IMG/VR virus record: IMGVR_UViG_3300032220_001013
Coordinates: 1-34,699 of that record
Direction: 5' to 3' (one strand)
Length of the DNA stretch: 34,699 nucleotides
DNA from: a virus
A model generated the notes under the pieces. That model made no database searches. It saw only the letters and a list, made by a program, of their open reading frames with translations, and had not been told where the DNA came from. Made by a program: the position numbers and the translations under genes. Below are positions 1 through 6,982 of this stretch, piece after piece; position 1 is the first letter of the stretch; every line of letters starts with the position of its first letter.

Positions 1-123
1 CCCGCGCAGCATGAACCCGGATAGCGGCGCCGCGATAGCCGCAATCATCGCGCCAATGGGTCCACAAGGCGCTTGCCAATACCGCGCAAGCCGCGCGCCG
101 ATACTCAGTCGGCCAATACTGCC
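1..123. repeat. Terminal direct repeat, left copy
   Basis: These 123 bases recur exactly at 34577-34699. A gene reads through the join, so this is most simply the overlap left when a circular or circularly permuted genome was assembled. A true short terminal repeat is possible but would cut a gene. Confidence 0.95.
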
Positions 124-379
124 CGACGCAATAGTCCAGCGCCTTGCCATCCCATAACAGCCTGCCGGCAAAAGCGCGCTTGAAAGCTTCAGCCAATTGC
201 TCGCCAGTTATGCCCGACAACTCTACATGGCGCAGCAATGTGCGCGCGTGCTGTAAATCGCGCGTGATGCCGCGCAACTCGGCACGATAGGATATAACAT
301 CCCCATAATTGCCGAACTCCAAGCCTGGGCGCTGCTTAATCCAGCTATCCAGCGCGCTGATAATTGCCTGCTTTGTCAT
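1..379 (-). CDS. Phage protein of unknown function (N-terminal part; gene crosses the circle junction)
   Basis: The ATG at 379 follows a GAGGGAAG ribosome-binding site. The frame stays open to position 1. On the circular molecule it continues through 34576 to a TGA at 34539-34541, giving 138 aa. I do not recognise a function, although from memory this type of protein, ending in GRGI.SRWFN, recurs in phages. The start MTKQAIISALDSWIKQRPGL and the ending GRGITSRWFN look like a compact helical protein. It is the third gene of the leftward block read from the promoter near 880 and is followed by a 41-aa gene at 34526. An uninterrupted frame across the join is the best evidence that the genome is circular or permuted. 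Confidence 0.8.
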   Translation of the reverse strand, partial: MTKQAIISALDSWIKQRPGLEFGNYGDVISYRAELRGITRDLQHARTLLRHVELSGITGEQLAEAFKRAFAGRLLWDGKALDYCVGQYWPTEYRRAACAVLASALWTHWRDDCGYRGAAIRVHAAR

Positions 380-489
380 GTCGTGCTTCCCTCGTTTGGC
401 GGTATCGCCGCCGCATGACGCCACAATGACGCCATGGGGAGGCGGGGCCGTAGCCCGCGCCGATCAATAGTCCCCATTCACAATGGCGC

Positions 490-693
490 TTAGTTCCGCA
501 TCCAGCGCCAAAGAGTTTCCGCGCATTCGTCGCGGGTATCTATCACCTGGACATGACGCCAACCCCCAGCGTCCTCTTTGGACACATAGCGCAGCATCCA
601 AGCCCGCGCCTCGCCGGAGTTATCGAAGCATTCCAGCAGCGTTGCGCTACCATCTTCTTCATCAATGCCAACAACATGAAATGGCTTTTCCAT
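490..693 (-). CDS. Small hypothetical protein, 67 aa
   Basis: An open frame of 67 codons starts at ATG 693, six bases after a GGGGAAAC site. The protein begins MEKPFHVVGIDEEDGS and mixes beta-like and acidic stretches. It has no transmembrane segment and no motif I can name. It is the second gene of the leftward early block, between the 21-aa membrane peptide (762-827) and the junction-spanning gene. Overlapping rightward frames have no ribosome-binding site and are treated as shadows. Function unknown. Confidence 0.65.
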   Translation of the reverse strand: MEKPFHVVGIDEEDGSATLLECFDNSGEARAWMLRYVSKEDAGGWRHVQVIDTRDECAETLWRWMRN

Positions 694-761
694 GATAGTT
701 TCCCCATAATGAACCGTGATTGGCTCAGAAAAGCGCAGCTATTACCCTGCGCTTGCCAGAA

Positions 762-827
762 TCAACCAACTAGAATGTAAATCCAAAGCGCCAGCAAAGC
801 AGCACAAATTGCAAGATCATCACGCAT
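762..827 (-). CDS. Putative 21-aa membrane peptide
   Basis: On the minus strand a strong site (GTAGGAGC) precedes ATG 827 by seven bases. The frame encodes a short charged start, MRDD, then about 17 hydrophobic residues (LAICAALLALWIYILVG) and a stop. That is a single membrane-spanning helix with almost nothing else. It would be the first gene of the leftward transcript from the promoter at 877-905. Tiny membrane peptides are common in phage early regions and may affect the envelope or a host membrane protein; that role is inference. It is short enough that chance cannot be ruled out. Confidence 0.55.
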   Translation of the reverse strand: MRDDLAICAALLALWIYILVG

Positions 828-850
828 AGTTTATGCTCCTACATATAGAC

Positions 851-867
851 AAAAGCACCACGCTTTT
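851..867 (-). promoter_or_regulatory. Short hairpin in leader of leftward transcript
   Basis: AAAAGC and GCTTTT form a six-base-pair stem around a five-base loop. It lies just downstream of the predicted leftward start site and upstream of the ribosome-binding site for the gene at 827. It could be an operator or an RNA hairpin; only the inverted repeat is seen. Confidence 0.35.
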
Positions 868-876
868 GATGTAAAA

Positions 877-905
877 GATATAACATCATGCATCATACAT
901 TGCAA
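877..905 (-). promoter_or_regulatory. Predicted sigma70 promoter for the leftward early block
   Basis: Read on the minus strand, TTGCAA (900-905) and TATATC (877-882) are separated by exactly 17 bases. The promoter points at the genes starting at 827, 693 and 379. It sits in a strikingly AT-rich stretch (about 830-1020) that also holds -10-like hexamers for the other direction. Confidence 0.55.
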
Positions 906-943
906 TAGAATATAGAGTATAATTGCATTAAATCTTCGTAATG

Positions 944-973
944 TTAGAAGAAAAACGCAAGCCTATATATAAT
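944..973 (+). promoter_or_regulatory. Candidate rightward (late) promoter
   Basis: A perfect TATAAT at 968-973 has TTAGAA (944-949) 18 bases upstream. A second perfect TATAAT at 918-923 lacks a good -35. Either could drive the late block beginning at 1352 through a leader of about 370 bases. Two copies of ACTAATAT (979-986 and 1009-1016), 30 bp apart, lie just downstream and could bind a regulator. Confidence 0.4.
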
Positions 974-1020
974 ACATAACTAATATACTAACTGGTCCAT
1001 AAGCTAATACTAATATTCCA

Positions 1021-1351
1021 TCCCAGGGGATTAATCAGGCGGGATGTTAGGCCACTCCCTCGCGCCGCAGAAACGCAAACCTATGGTTGCATGGTCATGG
1101 CGCGCAACCATAAGGCGAATGGGGTCGGGACGTGTCGCATAGCCTGCAAGCGCTGCCGCGTGTCATGGCATGGCAGGGAATGGTCTGGGCTTGGGCATGG
1201 GTAGGGTTCGACCAGCTACAGCCTCCGGCGGACCTCGGCAGGGCCAGGGGGGTGGGTAGGCGCGTGCACCCCAACTGGCTCCCCCCATAGAAAAAAACTG
1301 GTTTTCTTGTTTTGTTAATGTTACAACGTTTACGCAGGAGGTATGGTTGTT
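1021..1351 (+). other. Gene-free GC-rich leader upstream of the terminase genes
   Basis: About 330 bases carry no convincing gene. Two inverted repeats are visible. ATGGTTGC (1083-1090) pairs with GCAACCAT (1104-1111). A longer imperfect hairpin spans 1244-1278 (CCAG and GGGGTG pairing with CACCCC and CTGG). The stretch after 1280 is A- and T-rich. Lying between a likely late promoter and the terminase genes, it could be a structured 5' leader or the packaging initiation site; neither is shown by sequence alone. Confidence 0.4.
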
Positions 1352-1729
1352 ATGGATATGGATAAGTTGAATCGTGTTTGTGCGATGTATGCGGCTGGTC
1401 AGACGGTGAAGGTTATTGCGTCTGATGTTGGTGTGAGCAGCAACACGATATGGTTATATTTACAGCGTGCACGTGAGATGGGTGATGTGAGGGCTAGGCA
1501 TCGTCGTGTGCGTGGTGATGCGGTGGTGAAGGTATTGGCTGATTCGTTTGAGGCGGCTGATGGTGGTTTTTTGGGTTGGGATGATTTTCGGATGTTGTTA
1601 TGGGCTGGTCGTGATGTGCCGGCGACGTGGCGTACTGTGGTGAGGGTTGGGATTACTGATTGTCGGAAGCGTTTTGGTTTGGATATTGTGCATGATCGTG
1701 TGCGCAAGGGTTATAGGTTGGTGAGATGA
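1352..1729 (+). CDS. HTH / winged-helix protein at the small-terminase position
   Basis: A 125-aa protein. I chose ATG 1352 because AGGAGG (1336-1341) is ten bases upstream; the ATG at 1343 is only one base from it. Residues about 5-40 look like a helix-turn-helix (MYAAGQTVKVIASDVGVSSN). The last 35 residues (VGITDCRKRFG..I..DRVRKGYRLV) resemble the OmpR-type winged helix with its terminal hairpin. It overlaps TerL by four bases, the usual place of a small terminase subunit, so a DNA-recognition role in packaging is the leading inference. A late-gene regulator is the alternative. Confidence 0.7.
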   Translation: MDMDKLNRVCAMYAAGQTVKVIASDVGVSSNTIWLYLQRAREMGDVRARHRRVRGDAVVKVLADSFEAADGGFLGWDDFRMLLWAGRDVPATWRTVVRVGITDCRKRFGLDIVHDRVRKGYRLVR

Positions 1730-3483
1730 GTTTTGATCTGAAGAAGTTTTATAGATTTTGTGCGCAATTACAGATTGAGACCAAGGAGAAGGGTCTTCAG
1801 CGTTTGGGTAATTTGTTGGGCACGCAGACGTATGTGATGCAGGAGATTGCGAGGGGTTTGGAGGATGGTGCGCACCATTATGTGATTTTGAAAGGTCGTC
1901 AGTTGGGGATAACGACGATTAGTTTAGCGTTGGATTTGTATTGGGTTTTTACGCATCCTGGGTTGGGTGCGACGTTAGTGACGGACACGGAGGAGAACCG
2001 TGAGATGTTCCGTTCGACGTTGGGTATGTATCACGAGCATTTGCCCAAGGAGTTTAAGATTCCTGTTGATGGGCATAATCGCAATCAGATGGTGTTGAGA
2101 AATCGGTCCCGGCTTTTCTACCAAGTTGCCGGCCTTAGAGCCAAAGGGAGCCTTGGGCGTGGTAAAGCCATCACTTATTTGCACGGTACAGAAACATCCT
2201 CATGGGGTGATGAGGAGGGTTTGGCGAGTTTGTTGGCTTCGTTGGCTGAGACCAACCCCGACAGGTTGTATATGTTTGAGAGCACGGCGCGCGGCTTCAA
2301 CATGTTCCATGATATGTATGTTACCGCCAAGCGGGCGCGGACGCAGCGTGCGATATTCTGTGGTTGGTGGCGGAATGAGTTTTATTCGTCGGACCCAGAA
2401 TCGGCGGTGTACAAGACTTATTGGGATGGTCGATTGACGCCGGAGGAGCGTGAGTGGACGCGCGATATTAAGAAGTTATATGGCGTGGAGATTAATTCGC
2501 GTCAGATGGCGTGGTGGCGTTGGAAGTTGGCGGAGGGGATACGTGATGATGCGTTGATGTATCAGGAGTTCCCGCCGACTGAGGACTATGCGTTTGTTAT
2601 GACGGGTACCTCGTTCTTCAGTAATGCGCGTTGTACGGATGCGATGAAGGAGGCGAAGAAGGATGTGCCGGCGTATTATCGTTATGTGATGGGTGCGACG
2701 TTTGCGGATACTGAGGTGATTAAGTCGCAGGAGCGTTTAGCGACGTTGAAGGTTTGGGAGGAACCCATTGATACGGCTTATTATGTCATTGGTGCGGACC
2801 CTGCTTACGGTTCTTCTGATTGGGCCGATAGGTTTTGTCTTTCTGTGTTTCGTGTTTACGCGGATGGGATGGAACAGGTTGCGGAGTTCGCTACGTCGGA
2901 GTTGAATACTTATCAGTTTGCTTGGGTTATTGCGCATTTGGCTGGTGCTTATCGGAACAGTACTTTGAATTTGGAGGTGAATGGTCCTGGTCAGGCGGTG
3001 ATTAATGAGTTGCGGAATTTGAAGCGTCAGGCGGCGTCGTTGGGTGGGCCGCAGGGCAAGGACTTGATGAATGTGTTGGGTCACATGCAGAATTATATGT
3101 GGCGCAAGAATGATAATCTTGGTGGTATTACAAACAGTATTGGTTGGTTGACCACGGGTCCGTCCAAGGAGCGGATGTTGAATTACATGAAGGATTACTT
3201 CGAGCGTGGGATGATGCGCGTTCGCAGTGTTGATACGATTGAGGAGATGAAGTCTATTGTGCGTGATGGCGGGTCTATTCAGGCTGGTGGTCGCGGCAAG
3301 GATGATCGTGTGATTGCGACGGCGTTGGCTTCGGCTGCTTATGCGGAGCAGTTGTGGCCGCGTTTGGTACAGATGAAGATTACGCGGGAGAATAACCGTG
3401 CGCAGGACAATATGCGGCCTGAGGATGTGCAAGGTTCTCGTGCGGTGAGTACGTATCTCAAGAGGATAGGGTTGTATTCATGA
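1726..3483 (+). CDS. terL: Terminase large subunit (TerL)
   Basis: The 585-aa ATPase-nuclease motor that cuts concatemeric DNA and pumps it through the portal. An N-terminal Walker A-like loop is seen at residues 57-64 (GRQLGITT; no lysine at the usual GKT position, with R58 available, as in many TerL proteins). A strand ending in TE near residue 145 (YLHGTETSSW) fits Walker B plus the catalytic glutamate. The RNase H-like nuclease has D358 (IGADPAYGSSDW), E417 (LEVNGPG) and D526-D527 (GKDDRVIATALA). Length is normal for the family. It starts inside the end of the HTH gene and ends ATGA with the methyltransferase gene. The coding strand is unusually rich in G and T, with TTG as the favoured leucine codon. 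Confidence 0.95.
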   Translation: MSFDLKKFYRFCAQLQIETKEKGLQRLGNLLGTQTYVMQEIARGLEDGAHHYVILKGRQLGITTISLALDLYWVFTHPGLGATLVTDTEENREMFRSTLGMYHEHLPKEFKIPVDGHNRNQMVLRNRSRLFYQVAGLRAKGSLGRGKAITYLHGTETSSWGDEEGLASLLASLAETNPDRLYMFESTARGFNMFHDMYVTAKRARTQRAIFCGWWRNEFYSSDPESAVYKTYWDGRLTPEEREWTRDIKKLYGVEINSRQMAWWRWKLAEGIRDDALMYQEFPPTEDYAFVMTGTSFFSNARCTDAMKEAKKDVPAYYRYVMGATFADTEVIKSQERLATLKVWEEPIDTAYYVIGADPAYGSSDWADRFCLSVFRVYADGMEQVAEFATSELNTYQFAWVIAHLAGAYRNSTLNLEVNGPGQAVINELRNLKRQAASLGGPQGKDLMNVLGHMQNYMWRKNDNLGGITNSIGWLTTGPSKERMLNYMKDYFERGMMRVRSVDTIEEMKSIVRDGGSIQAGGRGKDDRVIATALASAAYAEQLWPRLVQMKITRENNRAQDNMRPEDVQGSRAVSTYLKRIGLYS

Positions 3484-4124
3484 CGCCGGAGAAGTTTGAT
3501 CGTTATTTGCAGTTGGCACGTTCAACTGTTTATTCGGAGCCTGAAGATGGAAACTTCCACAACGCGCTTATCAAAGAAGCCGTGCAAACATTTATCCCAT
3601 TATTCGGTTTGCCGGATACTCCCTTCGTGCTTGATACGGGATGTGGCCCCGGCGTCTTCATGGACGAAATGCGGAGTGCCGGCTTTTCCTCTCTCTGGGG
3701 AGTAACGTTGAGTGAGGAGGATGTTGCTGCGTGCCGTGCCAAAGGGCATGGGTGCACGTTGGGTGACATTTCTGACCTTGATGACCCGGATGACACGGTG
3801 GATTTGGTTTGGTGTCGGCACGCAATTGAGCACAGCCCTTATCCGTTGTTTACTTTGTATGAGTTCAACCGCGTGTTGAGGGTTGGTGGTGGTTTGTATG
3901 TGGAGGTGCCGGCGCCTGCGTTGCCGCGTGGTCACGAATGGAACCCCAATCACTATTCGATCCTCGGGCCGCACATGTGGGTAGCTTTGATGCAGCGTGC
4001 TGGGTTTGAGGTGTTTGATACGCGCGAGATTAGGTTGGAGTTGCAGCAGGGGGACCAGAAGGTGCCGGAGTTGTTTTATGCGTTCATGGCGAAGAAATGT
4101 CGGTCTATAGCAAGCGCGAACTGA
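3480..4124 (+). CDS. Class I SAM-dependent methyltransferase
   Basis: A 214-aa protein with a Rossmann methyltransferase core. Motif I is at residues 50-59 (VLDTGCGPGV), followed by a strand ending in GDISDL and the post-motif LVWCRHAIEHSPYP, typical of Methyltransf_11/UbiE-type folds. The substrate cannot be read from sequence. It lacks the NPPY or PC motifs of DNA adenine or cytosine methylases, so a small molecule, glycan or protein target is more likely than DNA. It overlaps TerL by four bases and the next gene by 28. It is an accessory gene carried between terminase and portal genes. Confidence 0.85.
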   Translation: MTPEKFDRYLQLARSTVYSEPEDGNFHNALIKEAVQTFIPLFGLPDTPFVLDTGCGPGVFMDEMRSAGFSSLWGVTLSEEDVAACRAKGHGCTLGDISDLDDPDDTVDLVWCRHAIEHSPYPLFTLYEFNRVLRVGGGLYVEVPAPALPRGHEWNPNHYSILGPHMWVALMQRAGFEVFDTREIRLELQQGDQKVPELFYAFMAKKCRSIASAN

Positions 4125-4498
4125 AGGAGCGCATGGGGCGCTTTATTGCTGACCCCAATCGTGGGATCAGTTTGACCTTGTTTTGTGAGTTGTGTGGGTT
4201 CAGTGAGCAAAGCCTGCGCAATATCTTTGTTAAGGGCACGGCTGATTTGAGTGAGGTGTTTCAGATTAGGGTTAGTCGTGTGTTAAAATCGTGGGAGGAC
4301 GGGGAGATTGCGGTCATGCAGGGCCGGTACAACACTCGTTTTGCCGAGTATCGTAAGCAGCCGCGTTTGCGTTTGGCCCGCAGTTGGGGGTTGAAGATGA
4401 CCCCGGAGGGGTTGAAGGTGGATGCGCGGGTGCGGAATAAGGCTGATTATGGGGAACCGACCCTTTTGGAGCAGATGGAGGGAAACAAATGCCGATAA
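4097..4498 (+). CDS. HTH-containing hypothetical protein, 133 aa
   Basis: Starts at ATG 4097 inside the methyltransferase gene. Residues about 22-50 (ISLTLFCELCGFSEQSLRNI) look like a helix-turn-helix, followed by a basic C-terminal half (YRKQPRLRLARSWGLKM). It lies between TerL and the portal gene and overlaps its downstream neighbour by ten bases. It could be the true small terminase or a regulator; the sequence does not decide. Confidence 0.65.
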   Translation: MSVYSKRELKERMGRFIADPNRGISLTLFCELCGFSEQSLRNIFVKGTADLSEVFQIRVSRVLKSWEDGEIAVMQGRYNTRFAEYRKQPRLRLARSWGLKMTPEGLKVDARVRNKADYGEPTLLEQMEGNKCR

Positions 4499-4947
4499 AA
4501 CGGGACTATAAGTGCGAGGCGCATGGGTTTTTTGAGGCTTGGGAGGCGCAATGCCCCCATGGATGCCTTGATGGGATTATGATTGTCCATTTACAGGCGC
4601 CAAATTACATGTCTGACCGGACCAAGGGCGTTGATGGCACCCTGAAGGGGCTTGCCAAGGACTTTGACATGACGAATTTGAAGTCCACGCGGGAGGGTGA
4701 GCATCAGGAGGGGTATTTGACCCGGAATAATGCCCCACAGCCCAAGGACCAGCCTCCGCAGACCCCGAGTGGGGTTATTTGGGGTGGTGGTGCCGGTTAC
4801 AACATGCAGAATGTGCTTGCCGGCGGGGCTATTAAGTCGGTAAGGGGAGAAAGTGTTGGCTTTAACCCCAAGGATGCTGGTAATCTGTCTGGGCCGAAGC
4901 CGGCGTCGTATATGGCTGACCATGAGGGCTTGAAGATCAAGTCATGA
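4489..4947 (+). CDS. Hypothetical protein with N-terminal zinc-ribbon-like motif, 152 aa
   Basis: Residues 9-26 read C-x2-H then C-x3-C (YKCEAHGFFEAW..QCPHGC), a pattern like the short zinc ribbons of phage and FmdB-type proteins. The rest is glycine-, proline- and polar-rich with no clear fold (NNAPQPKDQPPQTPSG). It sits directly upstream of the portal gene, overlapping it by four bases, so a head-assembly role is likely. The exact function is unknown. Confidence 0.65.
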   Translation: MPIKRDYKCEAHGFFEAWEAQCPHGCLDGIMIVHLQAPNYMSDRTKGVDGTLKGLAKDFDMTNLKSTREGEHQEGYLTRNNAPQPKDQPPQTPSGVIWGGGAGYNMQNVLAGGAIKSVRGESVGFNPKDAGNLSGPKPASYMADHEGLKIKS

Positions 4948-6563
4948 GAATCCCAACCGAAGCCGTTGAACGCGAACAATTCTACCTTGATTTGGTGGAT
5001 AAGTGTTATGTGTCGCGTGACGAGCGGCGCGGGGATTATGCGAGCCTTCGCAGCTATTATTTGTTTGGGTCGGGGCCGCACGACAGTCCGGCGCACTTCA
5101 ACAAGATTTATCCGCACATAGATCAGCTTGTGAGTTTCATGTACTCCGCTGATACGACGCGGTTTTCAATTAGTCTTGGTGCGGCGGTTGATGAGCAGGA
5201 GCACAACAAGGTTCCTGTTCTAACGCATTACCTCAATGACGAGTGGAACAATTCAAATGCCGATCAGGTCTTTGGCATTGGTCTGACTTGGGCGTTCGTT
5301 TACAACTGCGCTTACATCAAATTGGTGCGCCGCAATCGCGGCATTACGCCGTACATGGTGGAGCCTGGGAGCATTGGGGTTCTGCGTGAGGACGTGATGT
5401 ACACGGACCGGCAGGAAGCCTTTGTGCATACTTACTACATCACCCGGTCTGACTTGGCGTCGCGTTTGTATTCGCACCCCAAGCGCAAGGATTTGATGAA
5501 GCGGATTACCGCGCAGAAGTACAAGCCGCAGGAAATCCCTAACGGCGTTGATAAGATCATCATGTCGGCGGTGGACCCGACCATTTACGGTAACGTTAAT
5601 CTGGACTTGTCCGGCACCAATCGCATGAAGCCTGAAGTGGCTGAAGACACGATTGAGATGCGGGAGTTGTATGTTTGGAACGACGAAACCAATGATTATC
5701 AGGTAGTTACCATCGCCGAGCCGGATGTGGTAATTTACGATCGCTCTAATGAGTCGATGTTTATCAAGGGTGAGTTGCCGTTCATTCAGATTTGCCCGAA
5801 CCCGATGCCGGACTATTACTGGGGTCAGTCGGAGGTTTCTCGTTTAGTTTATTTGCAGGACATGCGAAATAAACGAATGGCGGAAATCCTTGATTTGTTG
5901 TCCAAGCAAGTCTCTCCGCCCACGAGTATTATGGGTTTTACGGGCATTTTGGATGAGAAGAACTTTGCGTTGAACCGTCCTGGCGGGTTGTTATCTACGG
6001 ACATGCCCAATGCGAAGGTTGAGCGTTTGGCGCCAAACATTCCGCAGGACTTGTTTAGGGAACTAAATGAAATTGACGCCATGTTTGCAGAAGCGTCCGG
6101 CATATCCAGCGTGTTGTCAGGGCGGGGTGAGAGTGGCGTTCGCTCACAGGGACATGCTTCACAACTCGCGCGCCTGGGGTCGTCCCGCGCGAAGAAGCGT
6201 GCTTTGGTGGTCGAGGATGCCCTCGAAAAGATGGCGACCCTGTACCTGAAAATTATGCAGCAAGACGATGCGACGGTTTTGACCGCAGCGGATGGGTTAC
6301 GGTTTATTCCCGAGCAATTCACCAAAGATTTTGTGGTGAAGGTTGATGCTCACAGCAATTCTCCAATTTTCATGGAGGATTTGCGGTCATTGGCGTTCAA
6401 CTTGTTCAAGGCGCAGGCGATTGACAAAGAAAGTCTGCTTGACTTGTTGGAGCCGCCCATGAAACAGTTGTTGAAGGATAAGCTGAAGAAGGCCGAGGTT
6501 AAGGGTCAGGAACAGGCGCAAGCCCAACCTTCTGCCCCGCCGGCTTTGAAGAAGGTGGTGTGA
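4944..6563 (+). CDS. Portal protein
   Basis: A 539-aa protein at the head vertex through which DNA is packaged and ejected; portals are dodecamers. The assignment rests on length, on position between TerL and scaffold/capsid genes, and on features of podovirus portals. There is a tyrosine-rich N-terminal region (DYASLRSYYLFGSG, HIDQLVSFMYSADT), a central strand-rich part with PFIQICPNPMPDYYWGQSEV, and a helical stem starting RLVYLQDMRNKRMAEILDLL. A region resembling the portal tunnel loop follows (SGISSVLSGRGESGVRSQGHASQLA). The last 50 residues are lysine-rich and probably flexible. It shares ATG/TGA bases with both neighbours. Confidence 0.9.
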   Translation: MRIPTEAVEREQFYLDLVDKCYVSRDERRGDYASLRSYYLFGSGPHDSPAHFNKIYPHIDQLVSFMYSADTTRFSISLGAAVDEQEHNKVPVLTHYLNDEWNNSNADQVFGIGLTWAFVYNCAYIKLVRRNRGITPYMVEPGSIGVLREDVMYTDRQEAFVHTYYITRSDLASRLYSHPKRKDLMKRITAQKYKPQEIPNGVDKIIMSAVDPTIYGNVNLDLSGTNRMKPEVAEDTIEMRELYVWNDETNDYQVVTIAEPDVVIYDRSNESMFIKGELPFIQICPNPMPDYYWGQSEVSRLVYLQDMRNKRMAEILDLLSKQVSPPTSIMGFTGILDEKNFALNRPGGLLSTDMPNAKVERLAPNIPQDLFRELNEIDAMFAEASGISSVLSGRGESGVRSQGHASQLARLGSSRAKKRALVVEDALEKMATLYLKIMQQDDATVLTAADGLRFIPEQFTKDFVVKVDAHSNSPIFMEDLRSLAFNLFKAQAIDKESLLDLLEPPMKQLLKDKLKKAEVKGQEQAQAQPSAPPALKKVV

Positions 6564-6724
6564 TGCAGCAGACTTATACCAGCAGTGGCGACCAGCCTCG
6601 TATGACCCAAAGTGATTTATCTCGCGGTGAGGCGCCGGCGTCTTTGCAATATCGCGTGACTTCCGTCCGCTCTATGGATAACAATCGCTCTATGCGCCCC
6701 ATGGGGCGTGAAGGAAGGAGGTGA
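6563..6724 (+). CDS. Small protein after the portal gene, 53 aa
   Basis: Starts on the last base of the portal stop (TGATG) and ends GREGRR followed by TGA. It is polar and serine/arginine/methionine-rich (RSMDNNRSMRPMGREGRR) and probably unstructured. Its last codons contain the perfect ribosome-binding site of the next, 13-codon frame, so part of its end may be constrained by that site. Function unknown. Confidence 0.65.
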   Translation: MQQTYTSSGDQPRMTQSDLSRGEAPASLQYRVTSVRSMDNNRSMRPMGREGRR

Positions 6725-6728
6725 TTGT

Positions 6729-6770
6729 ATGTACCGTGCGATGCGCAAGGCGCGTAAGACCCGCCGCTAA
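6729..6770 (+). CDS. Tiny basic peptide, 13 aa
   Basis: The frame reads MYRAMRKARKTRR and stops: seven of thirteen residues are Arg or Lys. Upstream at 6715-6725, AAGGAGGTGAT matches the anti-Shine-Dalgarno end of 16S rRNA over eleven bases. The spacing is ideal: seven bases from GGAGG to ATG. Such a site is better than that of most genes here and argues that it is translated. The role is unknown; the charge suggests binding to DNA or RNA. Confidence 0.55.
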   Translation: MYRAMRKARKTRR

Positions 6771-6817
6771 TGCGGAGTTCCAGGGAAACTCACCCTAACC
6801 GGAAAGGAGGTTGTACC

Positions 6818-6853
6818 ATGGCTCGCAAGCGTGGCCGTAAGGCGAAGCGGTAA
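6818..6853 (+). CDS. Tiny basic peptide, 11 aa
   Basis: Begins at ATG 6818 and reads MARKRGRKAKR: seven of eleven residues are basic and none acidic. AAAGGAGG (6803-6810) is seven bases before the ATG. Having two such frames in a row, both of the same composition and both behind near-perfect sites, makes chance unlikely. Possible roles are DNA charge neutralisation in the head or a translated leader; both are inference. Confidence 0.55.
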   Translation: MARKRGRKAKR

Positions 6854-6860
6854 CTAAATG

Positions 6861-6904
6861 ACGGGGGGAACCCGTTATTACCGTTGTGCGCCGGGGGGAC
6901 GCAC
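6861..6904 (+). promoter_or_regulatory. Two small G-loop hairpins
   Basis: ACGGG (6861-6865) pairs with CCCGT (6871-6875), and GTGCG (6886-6890) pairs with CGCAC (6900-6904). Both loops contain GGGGGA- or GGGAA-type runs. They lie in a 129-base gap between the 11-aa frame and the gene at 6983. No T-tract follows closely, so they are not a classic terminator. They could be mRNA stability or processing elements. Confidence 0.35.
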
Positions 6905-6982
6905 TCTGTAAATATATCTCCCCGCTTGATTTTTTATGGACTAATAGACTAACCAACTGTTACGAAGTGTTTGGAGGCGTAA

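Noticed and set aside
1097-1204. A 35-codon frame with three cysteines (CRIACKRC) in the leader
   Set aside because: No ribosome-binding site, and it overlaps the first hairpin; not supportable as a gene.
1205-1230. GGTTCGA resembling a tRNA T-loop
   Set aside because: Flanking bases do not pair as a T-stem, and no acceptor or anticodon arm could be drawn.
2737-3432. A 231-codon antisense frame inside TerL
   Set aside because: The TerL gene is complete with all catalytic residues; the opposite frame lacks any motif or site.
3481-4124. Methyltransferase as a DNA methylase
   Set aside because: No DNA-methylase catalytic motif (NPPY or PC-type) seen; only the general SAM-binding core is present.
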